Assembly: GCA_017446775.1 (NCBI GenBank)
Contig: JAFSQE010000008.1
Coordinates: 62,001-126,000 of the forward strand
DNA length: 64,000 nt
Direction of reading: 5' to 3'
DNA from: Bacteroidales bacterium
GTDB taxonomy: Bacteria; Bacteroidota; Bacteroidia; Bacteroidales; UBA932
The notes beneath the pieces were generated by a model, which was given only the letters and a program-made list of their open reading frames with translations, made no database searches and had not been told where the DNA came from. This document shows positions 22,791 to 31,671 of this stretch, in pieces; position 1 is the stretch's first letter; each line of letters starts with the position of its first letter. A program made the position numbers and the translations under genes.

Positions 22791-23381
22791 TTATTGCTGA
22801 GTCAGGTGTGCTATGAGTTTTTCCACAGCCCGTCCACGGTGCGAGATGGCATTCTTCTCTTCCAGGGACATTGTCGCCATGGTGCGCTCCATCCCCTCCG
22901 GGACAAATACGGGGTCGTATCCGAAACCGAGTGCGCCCATCGGCTCCAGCGAGATATGTCCTTCGCAAATCCCCTCAAAAGTGTGCAGCACACCCTCTTC
23001 TATAAGCGCTATTACGCAGCGGAAGCGGGCGGTGCGCTGCTCAAACGGCACCCCTTCCAGCTCTTTGAGCAGCTTTACCACATTCCGGGCGGGGTTCTTG
23101 GGTTCTCCGGCATAGCGGGCGGAGTATACGCCGGGGGCACCGTTAAGATAGTCCACCTCCAGCCCGGTATCGTCGGCAAAGCAGGTTTTATGGAACTTTT
23201 CCCAGATAAACTGCGCCTTCTCTATCGCATTTTCGGGGATGGTTTCGTGCGTTTCCGGGATATCTTCTGCATAGCCCAATTCGGCAGGAGTGATTATCTT
23301 GAAGGAGTCGCCCAGTTTGCCGGCAATCTCTATCACTTTATTGTGATTCGCCGTGGCGAAAATTATTTCAGAGGGGTTCAT
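22791..23381 (-). CDS. rdgB: Non-canonical purine NTP pyrophosphatase (RdgB/HAM1)
   Basis: House-cleaning enzyme that hydrolyses dITP, XTP and ITP to the monophosphates; 196 residues. The N-terminal IFATANHNKVIEI and the DDTGLEVDYLNGAPGVYSAR block are diagnostic. The C-terminal SHRGRAVEKL contains the conserved Ser-His-Arg. It overlaps the U32 gene by 4 bases and abuts recO, so it is the middle gene of a compact operon. Confidence 0.95.
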   Translation of the reverse strand: MNPSEIIFATANHNKVIEIAGKLGDSFKIITPAELGYAEDIPETHETIPENAIEKAQFIWEKFHKTCFADDTGLEVDYLNGAPGVYSARYAGEPKNPARNVVKLLKELEGVPFEQRTARFRCVIALIEEGVLHTFEGICEGHISLEPMGALGFGYDPVFVPEGMERTMATMSLEEKNAISHRGRAVEKLIAHLTQQ

Positions 23382-24610
23382 GCTTGCTGGAATAGAAAGA
23401 TTTTATCGCTGCGGCGCAGCTTGGTAGCACATGGGATGGAGCACAAATCGCCTTTGAGGGCCGTTTGCACGGGCTTCAGGTCAACGCGTATCTCGGGCAC
23501 TTCAAACTCTAACACGCCGGTGGTGGGGCCGCTTATTATCACCGGGTCGCCGACGGAGAGTTCGCCGGTCTCTATCTGCACCTCCGCCACGCCCAGCTTC
23601 TCGAACCAGTTGGTAATCTTGCCTATATAGCGTTTGGTGCGGGTCGCCTTGTTGCCGTATACGTCGCTCCACTCGCCCATTCTGGCGCCCAGGTAGTATC
23701 CGTCCCAGAAGCCGCGGTTGAACACGGTGGCCAGGCGCGCCTTGAGCTGCGTCCCGTATTCTGCGCTGTAGGTGCCCTCCAGGACCGCATCGGCAGCATC
23801 GCGGTAGGCGCGGGCGGCGGTCTTTACATATTCGCCGCTGCGGGCGCGTCCCTCAATCTTGAAAACGGTGACCCCGGCATCGATAATCCTGTCCATGAAC
23901 TCTATGGTGCAGAGGTCTTTGGGCGACATTATGTACTTGTTGTCTATCTCCAGCTGGTTGCCGTCGTCGCTGTCGGTGACGATGTAGCTGCGGCGGCACA
24001 CCTGATAGCAGCTGCCGCGGTTTGCAGAGGCGTTGTGGGCATGCAGCGAGAGGTAGCACTTGCCCGATACGGCCATGCACAGCGCGCCGTGGCAGAACAT
24101 CTCCAGCCGCACAAGATCGCCTCCGGGACCCGTTATCCCTTCTCGTACGATGGCCTCGTGTATCTCCTTAACCTGAGGCAGGGTCAGCTCCCTGGCCAGC
24201 ACGATGACATCGGCAAACTGTGCGTAAAATCGCAGGCTCTCTATGTTTGATATGGAGAGCTGGGTGGATATGTGCACCTCGATGCCCAGCCTGCGGGCCT
24301 CGATTATAGCCGCCATGTCGGAGGCGATTACGGCGGTGACTCCCGCCTTCTTTGCCGCCTGCAGCAGCTGCCGCATCGGCTCCAGGTCTTCGTTGTAGAA
24401 GGTGATGTTGACCGTGAGATAGCTCTTGATGCCGGCATCGCGGCAGATGTCGCACACCTGCTGCAGGTCTTCCACCGCAAAATTGTTGGCGGAATGGGAG
24501 CGCATGTTAAGGTTGCCAACCCCGAAATATACAGAATCGGCACCGCCCTGGATGGCGGCCTGCAGACATTCAAAGTTGCCTGCCGGAGCCATTATTTCAA
24601 GAGTATCCAT
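23378..24610 (-). CDS. U32 family protein, likely tRNA hydroxylation (TrhP-like)
   Basis: Member of the peptidase U32 family, 410 residues. The N-terminal MAPAGNFECLQAAIQGGADSV and the Cys-rich signature with CHGALCMAVSGKCYLS are family hallmarks. Members of this length and layout in E. coli (TrhP/YegQ) work with prephenate to hydroxylate U34 of tRNA rather than as proteases; that role is inferred here. The four conserved cysteines, including those in ANRGSCYQVCRR, could hold a metal or Fe-S cluster. It overlaps rdgB by 4 bases. Confidence 0.85.
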   Translation of the reverse strand: MDTLEIMAPAGNFECLQAAIQGGADSVYFGVGNLNMRSHSANNFAVEDLQQVCDICRDAGIKSYLTVNITFYNEDLEPMRQLLQAAKKAGVTAVIASDMAAIIEARRLGIEVHISTQLSISNIESLRFYAQFADVIVLARELTLPQVKEIHEAIVREGITGPGGDLVRLEMFCHGALCMAVSGKCYLSLHAHNASANRGSCYQVCRRSYIVTDSDDGNQLEIDNKYIMSPKDLCTIEFMDRIIDAGVTVFKIEGRARSGEYVKTAARAYRDAADAVLEGTYSAEYGTQLKARLATVFNRGFWDGYYLGARMGEWSDVYGNKATRTKRYIGKITNWFEKLGVAEVQIETGELSVGDPVIISGPTTGVLEFEVPEIRVDLKPVQTALKGDLCSIPCATKLRRSDKIFLFQQA

Positions 24611-25588
24611 TTAGTCTTCCCTGTGTATCAGTGATTCTGAGAATTCCCGCAGGATGGCCAGCTGCTCCGGGGTGAAGCCATTGCCGGAAATGCATGACAT
24701 CGCCTTCTCGTGGTAATCTTCTATGGTTTTCACGGCATCTTTTTTAACGCCCAGTTCGATATACATCTGCTGCATGGCGGCAATCTTCTCCCCTGCGCGG
24801 CCGTTGTCCATCGCCATAATCGCACCCAGGCGCTGGCGGCTCTCCCCGCCGGCGCGTTTGAGCGCCTCTACCAGCAGCCAGGTCTTCTTGCCGGCCAAAA
24901 TGTCGCCGCCGATCTTCTTGCCGAATATGTGCTGGTCGCCAAAAGTGTCCAGATAATCGTCAGACACCTGGAACGCCAGGCCTATCTGCCAGCCGAAGTC
25001 GTACAGCGCCTGGGCCTGGTCGGCAGGTGCGCCGGCAATCACGGCCCCCATCTTTGCAGAGCAGGCCAGCAGGGCGGCCGTCTTGAGGCCAATCATGTTG
25101 ATGTATTCGTCGCCGGTAACTATCGGTTGCGTCTCAAACTCCATGTCGTACTGCTGTCCTTCGCACACTTCGGCGCCCATACGGGTGAAAAGCTCCAGCA
25201 CCTGCGGCTGTTTCTCTGCAGGGCACGCCGCCAGATACTTGTAGGCCAGAATGCACATCACGTCGCCGGAGAGTATCGCTACGTTGTCGTTCCATTTTTT
25301 GCATACCGTAAGCTGGCCGCGACGGGTGTCGGCACGGTCCATGATATCGTCGTGCAGCAGGGTAAAGTTGTGGAAGATTTCAAGCGCCAGGGCGGGGGAT
25401 ATTATGTTATCGCCGATATTGTCGCTGTAGAGGTTGTAGGTGGCCAGGCAAAGGCGCGGCCGCAGCCTCTTGCCGCCAATCGACATCATATACTCCAGTG
25501 GCTCGTACAACCCTGCCGGTTCTTTTACAAACTTAAGGTTGCAGATTGCACGTGCTATTATGGCTTCCTGCTCTTTAAGGGAATACAT
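24611..25588 (-). CDS. Polyprenyl synthetase family protein, short-chain type
   Basis: Prenyl diphosphate synthase, 325 residues, probably farnesyl or geranylgeranyl diphosphate synthase. Asp-rich motif 1 is Asp80-Asp81-Asp84 (LLHDDIMDRADTRRG) and motif 2 is Asp210-Asp211-Asp214 (SDDYLDTFGD). The start at 25588 is preferred to an in-frame ATG 45 bases upstream because the longer form would place the start upstream of the -7 box. Its stop abuts the U32 gene. Its products would feed the long-chain synthase at 11186-12163. Confidence 0.9.
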   Translation of the reverse strand: MYSLKEQEAIIARAICNLKFVKEPAGLYEPLEYMMSIGGKRLRPRLCLATYNLYSDNIGDNIISPALALEIFHNFTLLHDDIMDRADTRRGQLTVCKKWNDNVAILSGDVMCILAYKYLAACPAEKQPQVLELFTRMGAEVCEGQQYDMEFETQPIVTGDEYINMIGLKTAALLACSAKMGAVIAGAPADQAQALYDFGWQIGLAFQVSDDYLDTFGDQHIFGKKIGGDILAGKKTWLLVEALKRAGGESRQRLGAIMAMDNGRAGEKIAAMQQMYIELGVKKDAVKTIEDYHEKAMSCISGNGFTPEQLAILREFSESLIHRED

Positions 25589-25610
25589 CTTTTTAAAAGT
25601 TTTTGCTTCG

Positions 25611-25618
25611 CAAAGATA
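25611..25618 (-). promoter_or_regulatory. Predicted -7 box of the prenyl synthase gene
   Basis: TATCTTTG on the minus strand (25618 to 25611), 22 bases from the start codon, fits TAnnTTTG. It supports the shorter start. It would also drive the U32, rdgB and recO genes. Confidence 0.5.
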
Positions 25619-25655
25619 GTGAAATGCCGGCAATCTTCTACCTGGAAACGGCAGG

Positions 25656-26396
25656 TCAATTTCTTACTGCGGATATCTCTATTACGCGGGCAACGCCCTC
25701 CGCTACTGTAAAGCGGATGTTGTACGGGCCGTAGCACATACCCCAGACCTTGCCTGGGTCGCTGTCGTAGGATACACGCGGATCCAGCTCCAGCAGTTGC
25801 CGGATCTGTTCCAGAAGTTTATCCCGCCCGTCGCGAGGCCCCGCCGTGTCTTGCCCGTCACGAACGGGTTTTTCCCCGTTATCTTCCAGGGCGTCCGTCA
25901 CCCCCGGTGCGAATTCCACGCTGATCCGGTGGTCTTTTGTGGGGCCGGTGTATCCGTCGCAGGCCTCGCCGATGCAGTCGGCATATGGGATGTAGGGCTT
26001 GATATCGTATATCGGGGTGCCATCCAGCAGGTCTGCACCCGCAACGTGAAGCAGCGGCCCGCGGTCGGGGGTCATTTCGACCCTGAGCAGCCGTACGGCC
26101 GACATCCCGATGCCGTTTGGCCTGTATGGCGAGCGGGAGGCGAATACGCCGATGCGGGTGTTGCCTCCAAGCCGCGGCGGGCGTACGGTAAAGGCACCGT
26201 CCCACCTGGCTTCGCTGAAGCCCCAGATGAGCCAGATGTGGGAGAAGCTGTCAAGGCCGCGCACCGCATCCGGGCTGCGGAACCCCGGGGTGAACTCTAC
26301 GGTGGCGGTACAGTCCCGGGCCAGACGGCTCTGACGGGGGATTCCGAACTTCTCCGGGAACGGGGAGCGGATGTGTGCTACAGGGGTGATATCCAT
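25656..26396 (-). CDS. trmO: tRNA t6A methyltransferase TrmO
   Basis: S-adenosylmethionine-dependent enzyme that methylates N6-threonylcarbamoyl-adenosine 37 in certain tRNAs; 246 residues. The TsaA-like beta-barrel domain covers about residues 5-150, with the conserved SRLARDCTATVEF and YRPNGIGMSAVRLL blocks. A C-terminal extension (about 175-246) with YDSDPGKVWGM is also typical. The start at 26396 gives the family's usual MDITPVAHIRSPF head; a longer in-frame version would start upstream of the promoter. The start is only 8 bases from the -7 box. Confidence 0.92.
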   Translation of the reverse strand: MDITPVAHIRSPFPEKFGIPRQSRLARDCTATVEFTPGFRSPDAVRGLDSFSHIWLIWGFSEARWDGAFTVRPPRLGGNTRIGVFASRSPYRPNGIGMSAVRLLRVEMTPDRGPLLHVAGADLLDGTPIYDIKPYIPYADCIGEACDGYTGPTKDHRISVEFAPGVTDALEDNGEKPVRDGQDTAGPRDGRDKLLEQIRQLLELDPRVSYDSDPGKVWGMCYGPYNIRFTVAEGVARVIEISAVRN

Positions 26397-26404
26397 ATCG
26401 GAAA

Positions 26405-26435
26405 CAAAGATAATCAAACGTGCTTTTTGTGCAAA
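26405..26435 (-). promoter_or_regulatory. Promoter of trmO
   Basis: On the minus strand, TTTG (26435-26432), a 19-base spacer and TATCTTTG (26412-26405) form a perfect Bacteroidota promoter. The predicted start of transcription lies a few bases before the ATG, so the leader is minimal. Confidence 0.75.
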
Positions 26436-26440
26436 ACGTG

Positions 26441-26470
26441 TTGATATTCTTAAAAATATTGCTATCTTTG
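26441..26470 (+). promoter_or_regulatory. Promoter of the rpsL-rpsG-fusA-rpsJ operon
   Basis: TATCTTTG at 26463-26470 is a perfect -7 element; TTGATA at 26441-26446 is the likely -33 region. A leader of about 50 A/T-rich bases separates it from rpsL. The trmO promoter lies back to back with it. Confidence 0.65.
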
Positions 26471-26522
26471 CAGCCCGCAAAAAAGCGGCCTATTTACTTA
26501 AATAAAAGATTAATAACTTTTT

Positions 26523-26906
<384 letters not shown>

Positions 26907-26935
26907 TCATTCACATTAATTAATTCTGTTGAAAA

Positions 26936-27412
26936 ATGAGAAAAACGAAGCCTAGAAAGAGGATTCTACTTCCTGATCCGAAGTACAATGACGTGCTTGT
27001 AACACGTTTTGTCAACAACCTTATGTTGCAGGGGAAGAAGAGTATCGCGTATTCTATTTTTTACGATGCCATTGACATGGTAGGCGAGAAGATGAAAGAT
27101 TCTGACAAGGCTCCTATAGAAGTCTGGAAGCAGGCCCTGGAGAACATCACTCCCCAGATCGAGGTCAAGAGCCGCCGTGTAGGTGGTGCGAACTTCCAGG
27201 TTCCTACAGAGATCCGACCTGAACGCAAAATCTCCATCTCCATGAAGAATATGGTTCTCTACGCCCGTAAGCGTTCCGGTCACTCAATGGCCGAAAAGTT
27301 ATGTGCCGAGATAATTGCGGCTTACAACAACGAAGGTGCCGCATTCAAGCGTAAGGAGGATATGCACAAGATGGCAGAGGCCAACAAGGCATTTGCTCAC
27401 TTCCGCTTCTAA
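26936..27412 (+). CDS. rpsG: 30S ribosomal protein S7
   Basis: Assembly-initiating protein that binds the 3' domain of 16S rRNA, 158 residues. The block [18 protein letters not shown] and the C-terminal [16 protein letters not shown] match S7. It follows rpsL at 29 bases and precedes fusA at 21 bases. In E. coli S7 represses this operon; whether it does so here is not known. Confidence 0.97.
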   Translation: MRKTKPRKRILLPDPKYNDVLVTRFVNNLMLQGKKSIAYSIFYDAIDMVGEKMKDSDKAPIEVWKQALENITPQIEVKSRRVGGANFQVPTEIRPERKISISMKNMVLYARKRSGHSMAEKLCAEIIAAYNNEGAAFKRKEDMHKMAEANKAFAHFRF

Positions 27413-27433
27413 TTCTTTTCTGTGAGGGGTTGG

Positions 27434-29539
27434 ATGGCAAGAGACCTGACATACACGAGGAACATCGGTATAATGGCTCACATCGACGCCGGCAAAACCA
27501 CGACCAGCGAGCGAATCCTGTATTACACGGGTAAGACTCACAAGATCGGGGAGGTGCACGACGGAGCTGCCACCATGGACTGGATGGTCCAGGAGCAGGA
27601 GCGCGGCATTACCATTACGTCTGCCGCAACCACCGCTTTCTGGAACCACGACGGGGAGAAATACCAGATCAACCTGATAGACACTCCCGGCCATGTGGAT
27701 TTTACCGTTGAGGTAGAGCGTTCGCTGCGCGTGCTGGACGGCACCATAGCGACGTTCTGCGCGGTAGGTCGTGTCCAGCCGCAATCGGAGACGGTATGGC
27801 GTCAAGCCGACAAATACCATGTCCCCAAGATTGCGTATGTCAACAAGATGGACCGTACCGGAGCCGATTTCCTGGCAGTGGTGGAGGAGATCCACACCAA
27901 ACTAGGCGCCAACGCGGTGCCGGTTTGCCTCCCTATCGGGGCAGAGGACAATTTCGAGGGGATTGTGGACCTTATCGCAATGAAGGCGATTTATTACGAT
28001 AACGGTACCGAGCTCGTGAACTACGAGATAAAGGATATTCCCGCCGATATGAGGGCCGAAGCCGAAGAGTGGAGGGGCAGGCTGCTGGAGACAGTGGCCG
28101 AGACCGACGACGCCATCATGACCAAGTTCTTTGACAACCCGGACTCGATTACCGAGGCGGAGATTATCGCAGCGTTGCGCAAGGCGACCCTGGACATGAC
28201 CCTGGTGCCTACCTGCTGCGGTTCGTCTTTCAAGAACAAGGGTATCCAGTTCCTGCTGGATGCAGTGGTGCGCTACCTGCCCAGTCCGCTGGACGTGGGC
28301 AGCGTGTTTGGCACAAACCCCAAGACCGGTAACGAGGTTGAACGCAAGCCCAGCGTGAACGATCCGTTCTGCGCGCTTGTGTTCAAAATCGCCACCGATC
28401 CGTTTGTGGGTCGTCTCGCCTTCCTCAGGGCATATTCCGGACGCCTGGATTCAGGCTCCTATGTGCTCAATACCCGCACAGACAAGAAAGAACGCGTTGC
28501 ACGACTGTATCAGATGCACAGCAACAAGCAGAACCCCATAGACTTTGTGGAGGCAGGTGATATCTGCGCCGCAGTTGGGTTCAAGGAGCTGCGCACCGGT
28601 GATACAATTTGCGTCGAAGACAAACCCGTCGTGCTGGAGTCGATGGTCTTCCCCGAACCCGTTATCGGAGTTGCGGTGGAGCCCAAGACCCAGAGCGACA
28701 TAGACAAGCTGGCGATGGCGCTTTCCAAACTCTCTGAAGAGGACCCGACATTCTCTGTCGAGACCGATTCCGAGACCGGACAGACCATTATCAGTGGCAT
28801 GGGTGAGCTTCATCTGGACATTATCATAGACCGTCTGCGCCGCGAATTCGGCGTAGAGATCAACCAGGGCGCCCCGCAGGTCAACTACAAGGAGACAATC
28901 CGTGGTTCTTACCAGATTCACGAGACCTTCAGCAAGCAGACCGGCGGCCGCGGAAAGTATGCCGATATCGTGGCGGAGTTCTCTCCTGCCGACGAAGGTG
29001 TCACCGGCCTGCAGTTTATCGACGAGGTCAAAGGTGGCAACATTCCGCGCGAGTTTATACCCGCGGTGGAGAAGGGCATAAAGTCCTCTATGGCAAACGG
29101 CGTGCTGGCCGGTTACCAGATGATGGCTCTCAAGGTAAGGTTGCTGGACGGTGCATACCACCCGGTGGATTCCGATTCCATGTCGTTCGAGATATGCGCC
29201 CACCTGGCATTCCGCAATGCACTGTTGAAGTGCAAGCCGGTTCTGCTTGAGCCCATAATGAAACTTGAGGTTGTAACACCCGAAGAGTACATGGGCGACA
29301 TCCAGGGCGATCTGAACCGCCGTCGCGGTCAGATCCAGGATATGGACAGCAAGGGCAACGCCCGCATTCTGAAGGCGCTGGTTCCGCTGTCGGAGCAGTT
29401 TGGATATGTCACAGTGCTCAGGACCCTGTCGAGCGGTCGCGCTACCAGCTCTATGGAGTTCAGCCACTACGAAGAGGTGCCCACCAACATCGCACGCGAG
29501 GTGGTGGAACGTCTGGGACGCAAATTTATTGGAGGATAA
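27434..29539 (+). CDS. fusA: Elongation factor G
   Basis: GTPase that drives ribosomal translocation, 701 residues, the standard size. The G1 motif [11 protein letters not shown]3 DTPGHVDF and G4 NKMD are intact, and domains II-V follow in order, with the [19 protein letters not shown] block of domain IV. A GTG four codons earlier is in frame, but [16 protein letters not shown] is the usual head of Bacteroidota EF-G. The gene sits between rpsG and rpsJ. Confidence 0.97.
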   Translation: MARDLTYTRNIGIMAHIDAGKTTTSERILYYTGKTHKIGEVHDGAATMDWMVQEQERGITITSAATTAFWNHDGEKYQINLIDTPGHVDFTVEVERSLRVLDGTIATFCAVGRVQPQSETVWRQADKYHVPKIAYVNKMDRTGADFLAVVEEIHTKLGANAVPVCLPIGAEDNFEGIVDLIAMKAIYYDNGTELVNYEIKDIPADMRAEAEEWRGRLLETVAETDDAIMTKFFDNPDSITEAEIIAALRKATLDMTLVPTCCGSSFKNKGIQFLLDAVVRYLPSPLDVGSVFGTNPKTGNEVERKPSVNDPFCALVFKIATDPFVGRLAFLRAYSGRLDSGSYVLNTRTDKKERVARLYQMHSNKQNPIDFVEAGDICAAVGFKELRTGDTICVEDKPVVLESMVFPEPVIGVAVEPKTQSDIDKLAMALSKLSEEDPTFSVETDSETGQTIISGMGELHLDIIIDRLRREFGVEINQGAPQVNYKETIRGSYQIHETFSKQTGGRGKYADIVAEFSPADEGVTGLQFIDEVKGGNIPREFIPAVEKGIKSSMANGVLAGYQMMALKVRLLDGAYHPVDSDSMSFEICAHLAFRNALLKCKPVLLEPIMKLEVVTPEEYMGDIQGDLNRRRGQIQDMDSKGNARILKALVPLSEQFGYVTVLRTLSSGRATSSMEFSHYEEVPTNIAREVVERLGRKFIGG

Positions 29540-29560
29540 AATTCAAAAAACAGTTATATA

Positions 29561-29869
29561 ATGAGTCAAAAAATCAGAATCAAACTTAAATCTTACGACC
29601 ATGCGTTGGTAGACAAGTCTACCGACCAGCTCGTAAAGACAGTCAAGAGCACTGGCGCTGTGGTCAGCGGGCCTATCCCCCTGCCTACAGACAAGAAGAT
29701 CTTCACTGTCAACCGCTCGACTTTCGTAAACAAGAAAGCCCGTGAGCAGTTCTCCCTCAGCTCTTTCTGCCGTCTGGTGGACATTTACTCTTCCAACCCC
29801 AAGACTATCGACGCGCTGATGCGCCTCGAGCTCCCCAGTGGTGTTGACGTAGAGATTAAGGTCAACTAA
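29561..29869 (+). CDS. rpsJ: 30S ribosomal protein S10
   Basis: Small-subunit protein also known as NusE, the transcription antitermination partner of NusB; 102 residues. The [18 protein letters not shown] and [12 protein letters not shown] blocks are diagnostic. It is the last gene of this operon here: the usual next gene, rplC, is absent and a tRNA gene follows instead. Confidence 0.97.
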   Translation: MSQKIRIKLKSYDHALVDKSTDQLVKTVKSTGAVVSGPIPLPTDKKIFTVNRSTFVNKKAREQFSLSSFCRLVDIYSSNPKTIDALMRLELPSGVDVEIKVN

Positions 29870-29913
29870 CGTCTAAAAGAGAGCGATACATACTATTTTC
29901 CGGATAGTTTGCA

Positions 29914-29921
29914 TATATTTG
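29914..29921 (+). promoter_or_regulatory. Predicted -7 box of tRNA-Met
   Basis: TATATTTG at 29914-29921 fits TAnnTTTG and lies 10 bases before the mature tRNA. No clear -33 box was found. Confidence 0.5.
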
Positions 29922-29931
29922 CACCGGAAAC

Positions 29932-30005
29932 GGTCCCATAGCTCAGTTGGTTAGAGCATCTGACTCATAATCAGGGGGTCGCAGGATCATGCCCTGCTGG
30001 GACCA
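29932..30005 (+). tRNA. tRNA-Met (CAT anticodon)
   Basis: A 74-base cloverleaf: acceptor GGTCCCA with TGGGACC, D-stem GCTC with GAGC, anticodon stem TCTGA with TCAGG, loop CTCATAA (anticodon CAT), T-stem GCAGG with CCTGC, discriminator A. CCA is not encoded. The D-loop keeps the GG pair. The T-loop is ATCATGC, in which the usual T54 and A58 are replaced by A54 and T58. Elongator Met is most likely because of the overall resemblance; a lysidine-modified Ile tRNA cannot be excluded. Confidence 0.9.
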
Positions 30006-30014
30006 CAAAAAAAA

Positions 30015-30040
30015 GACAGCCGAACGCTGTCTTTTTTTTT
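30015..30040 (+). terminator. Terminator of tRNA-Met, first copy
   Basis: GACAGC (30015-30020), loop CGAAC, GCTGTC (30026-30031) and nine T residues. The stem can extend outward through the A and T runs into the tRNA acceptor sequence. A second copy at 30111-30135 has the same stem-loop and eight T residues. Confidence 0.75.
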
Positions 30041-30110
30041 GTGGTCCCTTGGACCACTTATTTTACTAGGGGGCTACCGCCCCCTAAAACCCCTGCGGCG
30101 CAAGGCGCCG

Positions 30111-30135
30111 GACAGCCGAACGCTGTCTTTTTTTT
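30111..30135 (+). terminator. Second copy of the same terminator
   Basis: The stem-loop GACAGC-CGAAC-GCTGTC, identical in sequence to the first copy, followed by eight T residues. It lies just past the end of the minus-strand hypothetical gene, so the pair may isolate the two converging units. Confidence 0.7.
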
Positions 30136-30163
30136 GTGGTCAGCATTTCCATAGAGATTCAAT

Positions 30164-30613
30164 CTAGGCGGGTTGCCACTTGTAGCCCAGTTGGGAGAGG
30201 ATGTGGCTGGCGCCAAGGGTGTACATCGCTTCCAGGGCGCCGGCAAAAGCCTTGAAGGCATCCACACTGCCGGCCTCCACGCCGCTGTGGCGCAGCAGGC
30301 TGTTGGCTTCGGTTGCCTTGGAGCGGAAGAAGTTCGCCAGATTTACTGCCTGCGGGCTCTCCAGGGCCAGCCCAAGGATATGCTCTGTGATATGCTCGTC
30401 CATATAGTCAAAGCCCTTCTCACCGCAGTAAAAGACATAATCACAATCTTTGTAACGTGTCCAGTCGCGGTCCCAAAGGCATGCTACGGCGGCTCCGATA
30501 TATGCCGCCCATGCCAGCACCACCTCGGGATAGTCGTTGAATTCCCTTACGGCGTCGACCATAAAGTCGGGAGAAACCTTCTCCCATGTCTGCTCAAAAT
30601 CTGCAGTGAGCAT
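30164..30613 (-). CDS. Uncharacterised protein in the glycine-lipid operon
   Basis: Unknown protein of 149 residues with no signal peptide and no clear membrane span. It is mostly helical by composition, acidic in the first half, with a run of Trp, Tyr and Cys residues near 50-65 (LWDRDWTRYKDCDYVFYCGEKG). Its ATG overlaps the stop of glsB by one base (TGATG), so it is probably translationally coupled to that gene and may act in the same lipid pathway. I do not recognise a named family. Confidence 0.75.
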   Translation of the reverse strand: MLTADFEQTWEKVSPDFMVDAVREFNDYPEVVLAWAAYIGAAVACLWDRDWTRYKDCDYVFYCGEKGFDYMDEHITEHILGLALESPQAVNLANFFRSKATEANSLLRHSGVEAGSVDAFKAFAGALEAMYTLGASHILSQLGYKWQPA

Positions 30614-31668
30614 CAGGCTTTGTTTTTCCTCCGTTTGAATCTCTCAAAAATGGCGGTCTTACGCAAGGAACGTCGAGTTTTGAGCATCTCCATGTCTTCG
30701 TTGGAAATCTTTGGGAAGCGCTTGCGCACCCGGCGGGTCCATTCGCCAAACGCAGCCGCGAAATGCCGGTCGCGCTTCTCCGGATACATCTCGTTGTAGC
30801 AGATCATGATACCCGTCTCCTCGACATCGGAGAACTCGTCGTTGATGGCGGTACCCAGCATCTTCATCGAGGGGGAGCTGTTCATGTACGAGTTTACCAG
30901 CGGCGGGATGTTTGCGCCCAGCCTGCGTACCGCCTCCTTGAGGTTGCGGTAGTCGTTTTTGAAATCTGCATCCTTCAATATCAAATCCATAAGGCGCGGG
31001 CTGGTTTCCGGCATAACCGGTTTGACGGGGCGCACCAGATTGTCGGGATCGGGGAAATGTTTCCAGAGGAAGTGGAGGATAAGATCGCGGGCAGGACGGT
31101 CGTAAGAGGGATACATCGTCATCTTTCCAAAGAAATAGATGATGCCCGGATGCTCTGCCGCAACAGCGGCTATGCCGTCCCAAAGATTGTCCAGGGCATA
31201 CAGAGCCTTTGCACCGGCGCGGGAACTCTGATAGTCGGGAGTGACAAAGCTGCGCCCAAGTTCCATGGTGTGAGGGAGATAATCTCTGATAAACGTGTCG
31301 CTGAAGTGGAACATGTGGGAAGTGGCCAGTATCGGCTGCCCCTTACTGTCAAAGGCGACGTCGGGGCCAAGGATGTAGCGGTAGCCGCCCAGAATGGCCT
31401 TGGCATCGGGATCCCACACCACAATCTGCTTATAAGGGACATCCATCGTGTCAAAATCGTCGATATCGGCCGCAAGCCCGCTGCCGCCGCCGCCTTCGCG
31501 GAAGGATATCTCGCGCAAACGGCCAATTTCCAGCATTACGTTGGGGGAATCGTGGGCGTCTGTCACATACAGCACATTGCCGCCCTTGTTTGTATCACAA
31601 AGCCTCTTGTCGGGGGTAAGTTCCGCCTCCAGCTTTTCTACACTTATTGGATCGATTATTCTGTCCAT
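30613..31668 (-). CDS. glsB: GNAT-type N-acyltransferase, glycine lipid synthesis GlsB
   Basis: Predicted to acylate the amino group of glycine with a 3-hydroxy fatty acid, the first step of the glycine lipids of Bacteroides; 351 residues. The OlsB-like GNAT region lies at about 40-200, with MELGRSFVTPDYQSS and the Gly-rich REGGGGSGLAADIDDFD stretch. The GlsB call rests on its tandem placement with a PlsC-type gene (3-base gap), the same pair as in Bacteroides thetaiotaomicron. Soluble or peripheral membrane; no signal peptide. Confidence 0.82.
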   Translation of the reverse strand: MDRIIDPISVEKLEAELTPDKRLCDTNKGGNVLYVTDAHDSPNVMLEIGRLREISFREGGGGSGLAADIDDFDTMDVPYKQIVVWDPDAKAILGGYRYILGPDVAFDSKGQPILATSHMFHFSDTFIRDYLPHTMELGRSFVTPDYQSSRAGAKALYALDNLWDGIAAVAAEHPGIIYFFGKMTMYPSYDRPARDLILHFLWKHFPDPDNLVRPVKPVMPETSPRLMDLILKDADFKNDYRNLKEAVRRLGANIPPLVNSYMNSSPSMKMLGTAINDEFSDVEETGIMICYNEMYPEKRDRHFAAAFGEWTRRVRKRFPKISNEDMEMLKTRRSLRKTAIFERFKRRKNKA

Positions 31669-31671
31669 GCT

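Larger units (their letters stand above)
29999..30141 (+). repeat. Nested inverted repeats that include the tRNA-Met 3' end
   Basis: The last bases of the tRNA start a long palindrome: GGGACCAC, eight A, GACAGC, loop CGAAC, GCTGTC, nine T, GTGGTCCC (29999-30048). GTGGTCC then pairs again with GGACCAC at 30051-30057. From there a second, expanded copy runs to 30141: GACCAC (30052-30057), an insert with the stems TAGGGGG/CCCCCTA (30067-30086) and CGGCGC/GCGCCG (30096-30110), then GACAGC-CGAAC-GCTGTC, eight T and GTGGTC (30136-30141). Confidence 0.85.

Noticed and set aside
29932..30163. tRNA-Met end as an attachment site of an integrated element
   Set aside because: The repeats are inverted and tied to terminators, and no integrase or phage gene is present nearby.
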